46,628 nt of DNA, from the NCBI GenBank assembly GCA_903862415.1, contig CAIOYD010000027.1, forward strand, positions 1-46,628, written 5' to 3'. The notes beneath the pieces are model-generated. The model ran no database searches. It was not told the origin of the DNA and saw only the letters and a program-made list of their open reading frames with translations. Numbering within the stretch: the first letter of the stretch is position 1; each line of letters begins with the position of its first letter. The translations under genes were made by a program, and so were the position numbers. Below, in pieces: positions 44,769 to 46,628 of this stretch. The stretch is from an uncultured Oxalobacteraceae bacterium. GTDB taxonomy: Bacteria; Pseudomonadota; Gammaproteobacteria; Burkholderiales; Burkholderiaceae_D.

Positions 44769-45778
44769 TGTCGCTGTCGATCAACCAGGCTGCTGCACTG
44801 CTGGAGCGCGGTGGTCTGGTGGCTTTTCCGACCGAAACAGTATATGGACTGGGTGCGGATGCCGAGAACCCGCTGGCTGTGGCCGCCATTTATGCGGCCA
44901 AGGGGCGACCACCGAATCATCCGGTGATCGTGCATCTGGCACCTGAAGCTGACTTGCATTACTGGGTCAGCGAAGTTCCACCGGAAGCGCAGCGTCTGAT
45001 CGATGCTTTCTGGCCCGGACCACTGACGCTGATTTTGCCACGCCATGCACGCATTCCCGCTGCTGTTTCCGGCGGTCAGGACAGCATCGGTGTGCGCTGC
45101 CCTTCCCATCCGGTGGCACAGGCGCTGCTGCGCGCCTTTAAAGGTGGTCAGGGTGGCATTGCTGCGCCTTCGGCCAACAAGTTTGGCCGCGTCAGTCCGA
45201 CCACGGCACAACACGTGCGCGAGGAATTCCGTACCGAAATTGAACGCGCTGAAGTAGCCGTACTCGAAGGTGAACAAAGTGAAGTCGGGATCGAATCCAC
45301 CATCGTCGATCTGACCCGACTGGCCACGCATGGCCCGGTGCTGCTGCGCCCCGGCCAGATCAGCACCGACCAACTCGCTGCTGTACTCGGCAAACCTGTG
45401 GCTCAGGCGGATGCCTCGGCACCGCGTGCTTCCGGCACACTGGAAGCGCATTATGCACCCAGCACCCCAGTCGTCATCGTTGAGCATGCACTGCTGGCGC
45501 CCACGCTGCAACAACTGCAGGCCGCCGGTCGCCGGGTGGCGCTGCTGCATTACCTCAGTGGCCCTGTGGCAGCGACACAGATACAGTTATCCGCCGATGC
45601 TGCCTCTTATGCCCACGCGCTGTATGCCAGTCTGCGGCAACTCGATGCTGCCGGTGCTGACGTGATTGTGGTGCAAGCGCTGCCGGAAAGCACCGAATGG
45701 CAGGGAGTGCGCGACCGATTACGACGCGCGGCGCATGATTCGTTGGGGGTGTTGGCGGGGTTGTTGAAGAGGGATTAA
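44768..45778 (+). CDS. tsaC: threonylcarbamoyl-AMP synthase, two-domain Sua5 type
   Basis: The 336-residue enzyme makes threonylcarbamoyl-AMP for t6A37 modification of tRNAs decoding ANN. The YrdC-like N-terminal domain has GLVAFPTETVYGLGADAENP, AKGRPPNHPVIVH and GVRCPSHPVAQALL. A C-terminal Sua5 domain starts near residue 215 (PRASGTLEAHYAPSTP). This longer form differs from E. coli TsaC of about 190 residues. It is the last gene of the glycolysis-purine run and overlaps purC by one base. Confidence 0.95.
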   Translation: MSLSINQAAALLERGGLVAFPTETVYGLGADAENPLAVAAIYAAKGRPPNHPVIVHLAPEADLHYWVSEVPPEAQRLIDAFWPGPLTLILPRHARIPAAVSGGQDSIGVRCPSHPVAQALLRAFKGGQGGIAAPSANKFGRVSPTTAQHVREEFRTEIERAEVAVLEGEQSEVGIESTIVDLTRLATHGPVLLRPGQISTDQLAAVLGKPVAQADASAPRASGTLEAHYAPSTPVVIVEHALLAPTLQQLQAAGRRVALLHYLSGPVAATQIQLSADAASYAHALYASLRQLDAAGADVIVVQALPESTEWQGVRDRLRRAAHDSLGVLAGLLKRD

Positions 45779-46230
45779 AACTCTGATTTGAAGCGATAAC
45801 TAAATACCTTCATTTCATGCCTTCCCGATCTTTCAGTATTTCCGCGCTCAGGCTAAGTCCTTTGATAGTCAGCGGCGTTATTGATTTTTTCCAGGACAAT
45901 GAAGATTCAAAGTTGCCACTGTGAAGAAATCCAATCTCCAGTATCCACCCAACATCAAGACGTAATACGGGCCATTTCTCAAATTCACAGAATTATTGGT
46001 TTCTTGTCTTCGATTTCATTTTTAAAAGCCGCGAGTTCAAATATGAAAGAAGCTTAAGTAAGGGAAAAATAGTTCAATATTTTTTAAAACAAAAAATGTA
46101 ATTATGTTGAACTTCCATCAAGCTCATCAATCGTAGGTTAATTTCAAACTTCATGATTAAAAGATAGAGGCATGTCAGCTTTTTGAATGCCATGCTTAAG
46201 TTCCAGTTTTCATGCAAGGTAAACAATAAC
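45779..46230. other. gene-free stretch before the riboswitch
   Basis: About 450 mostly AT-rich bases hold no gene I can support. A minus-strand frame between about 45993 and 45810 reads plausibly but has no start codon and no recognisable family. Short frames near 46074-46378 run through the riboswitch and are not real genes. Confidence 0.5.
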
Positions 46231-46367
46231 GTCTTCGGGGCGAGGTGTAATTCCTCACCGGCGGTAAGTTCTTCCATGAATGAGCCCGCGAGCGCTCGCT
46301 TGATGGCGAGGTCAGCAGATCTGGTGAAAAGCCAAGGCCGACGGTTATAGTCCGGATAAAAGAAGAT
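46231..46367 (+). ncRNA. FMN riboswitch (RFN element)
   Basis: The conserved RFN blocks occur in order: GTCTTCGGGGCGAGGTG, then AATTCCTCACCGGCGGTA, AGCCCGCGAGCG, GTCAGCAGATCTGGTGAA, AGCCAAGGCCGACGGTTA and TAGTCCGGATAAAAGAAGA. The first and last blocks pair (TCTTC with GAAGA) to close stem P1. It senses flavin mononucleotide and normally turns off riboflavin synthesis or uptake genes. A terminator-like hairpin follows at 46403-46450. Confidence 0.96.
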
Positions 46368-46402
46368 ATTGACTCCATTTCTGAGTGCCTGAACTAAAGC
46401 GC

Positions 46403-46457
46403 TCAGGGAGGTTGCCGCACAGGCTCTTAATGGTGTTTTCTTGGCCCTGAACGTTTT
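46403..46457 (+). terminator. expression-platform terminator of the FMN riboswitch
   Basis: TCAGGG (46403-46408) and CCCTGA (46445-46450) form a stem with a long loop, followed by TTTTT at 46454-46458 and TTTTTT soon after. CTGAG at 46381-46385 can pair with CTCAG (46402-46406) instead, giving a candidate antiterminator. This fits FMN-dependent termination. Confidence 0.55.
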
Positions 46458-46487
46458 TCGTCCTTTTTTACTACGAGGAGCGTGTTT

Positions 46488-46577
46488 GTGTCAAACAGCG
46501 TCCAATATTTACCACCTGTCAGCGCCCAAATTTTTCCACTTTATCGGCTTGTTCAGAACGATTTTTACTATGCTTAA
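46488..46577 (+). CDS. short candidate leader ORF after the riboswitch
   Basis: GTG at 46488 has GAGGAG seven bases upstream, an ideal ribosome site, and encodes 29 residues starting MSNSVQYLPPVSAQIF before TAA. No family is recognised. The stop overlaps an ATG in another frame (ATGCTTAA, 46570-46577). It could be a small coupled leader, or a chance frame beside the true start. Confidence 0.35.
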   Translation: MSNSVQYLPPVSAQIFPLYRLVQNDFYYA

Positions 46578-46628
46578 ATCGGTAAGAATCGTTCCCAGTT
46601 TCCAAGATGTCGCAATGGTGCGTAACAC
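46570..46628 (+). CDS. start of a riboswitch-controlled gene, cut by window edge
   Basis: The frame from ATG at 46570 reads MLKSVRIVPSFQDVAMVRN and stays open to the edge. It is also open upstream to a TTG at 46486, which is five bases after GAGGAG and would give a longer N terminus. Only 19 residues are certain, so the product cannot be named. Riboflavin synthesis or transport is expected from the FMN riboswitch, by inference. Confidence 0.4.
   Translation, partial: MLKSVRIVPSFQDVAMVRN

Noticed and set aside
45810-45993. Minus-strand frame of about 60 codons downstream of tsaC
   Set aside because: Protein-like composition but no start codon, no ribosome site and no recognisable family.
1-46628. 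CRISPR arrays, tRNA or rRNA genes, complete insertion sequences
   Set aside because: None seen on reading both strands; a tRNAscan, CRISPR finder and ISfinder search would be needed to exclude them formally.

Overview
The window looks like a chromosome segment of a betaproteobacterium, probably near Burkholderiales/Oxalobacteraceae. The evidence is protein style and gene order: a tldD / nitrilase / yhdP block divergent from glnE, a DUF2946-like gene beside a YheT-type hydrolase, and a pgk-pyk-fba-pur-Sua5 cluster. Base composition of the housekeeping genes is near 50-55% GC by eye. Several segments are clearly AT-richer. No tRNA, rRNA, CRISPR array or complete insertion sequence was seen.

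Region 1 (1-3.9 kb) is accessory DNA. It begins with about 650 gene-free bases carrying a REP-like palindromic element and degenerate direct repeats. Then come a small TetR-type regulator behind a palindromic operator, a PH-like protein, a DUF1648/SdpI-like membrane protein, a HigB/HigA-type toxin-antitoxin pair, a CPBP-family membrane protein with altered motifs, and the tail of a dead vapC. Region 2 (3.9-21 kb) is mostly core: pmbA/tldE, yjgA (darP), mog, a small esterase, an atypical Nramp transporter, pyrF, an orphan protein, argO-like, a GNAT, tldD, a nitrilase-family amidase, yhdP and glnE.

Region 3 (21-30.7 kb) alternates core carbon metabolism with two large lineage-specific proteins. 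A 936-residue protein (coiled coil, hydrophobic hairpin, duplicated ~85-residue module, C-terminal endonuclease/exonuclease/phosphatase fold) and a 627-residue protein (OTU/papain-like Cys-His protease signature, Pro/Ser/Thr-rich linker, C-terminal coiled coil) flank the tkt-gapA pair. Both lack an obvious signal peptide, are AT-richer than their neighbours and look like proteins meant to act on a eukaryotic host. This suggests a host- or amoeba-associated lifestyle. aroG follows, and its 5' leader carries a clear Phe-rich leader peptide plus a Rho-independent attenuator.

Region 4 (31-39.3 kb) holds elaA, a small Cys-rich lipoprotein, msrA, moaC, a BepA-like M48 protease, a run of four small genes including a YheT hydrolase, azlCD, and a stand-alone AAA ATPase behind an AT-rich palindrome cluster. 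Region 5 (39.5-45.8 kb) is a co-directional run of pgk, pyk, fba, purE, purC and a Sua5-type tsaC. purK is absent, and a perfect palindrome sits in front of purE. The window ends in an FMN riboswitch with a terminator-like expression platform, a short candidate leader ORF, and an open frame that runs off the edge.

The most promising undescribed items are the two effector-like proteins and the aroG attenuator. The riboswitch-controlled unknown gene and the TetR/PH/DUF1648 operon come next.
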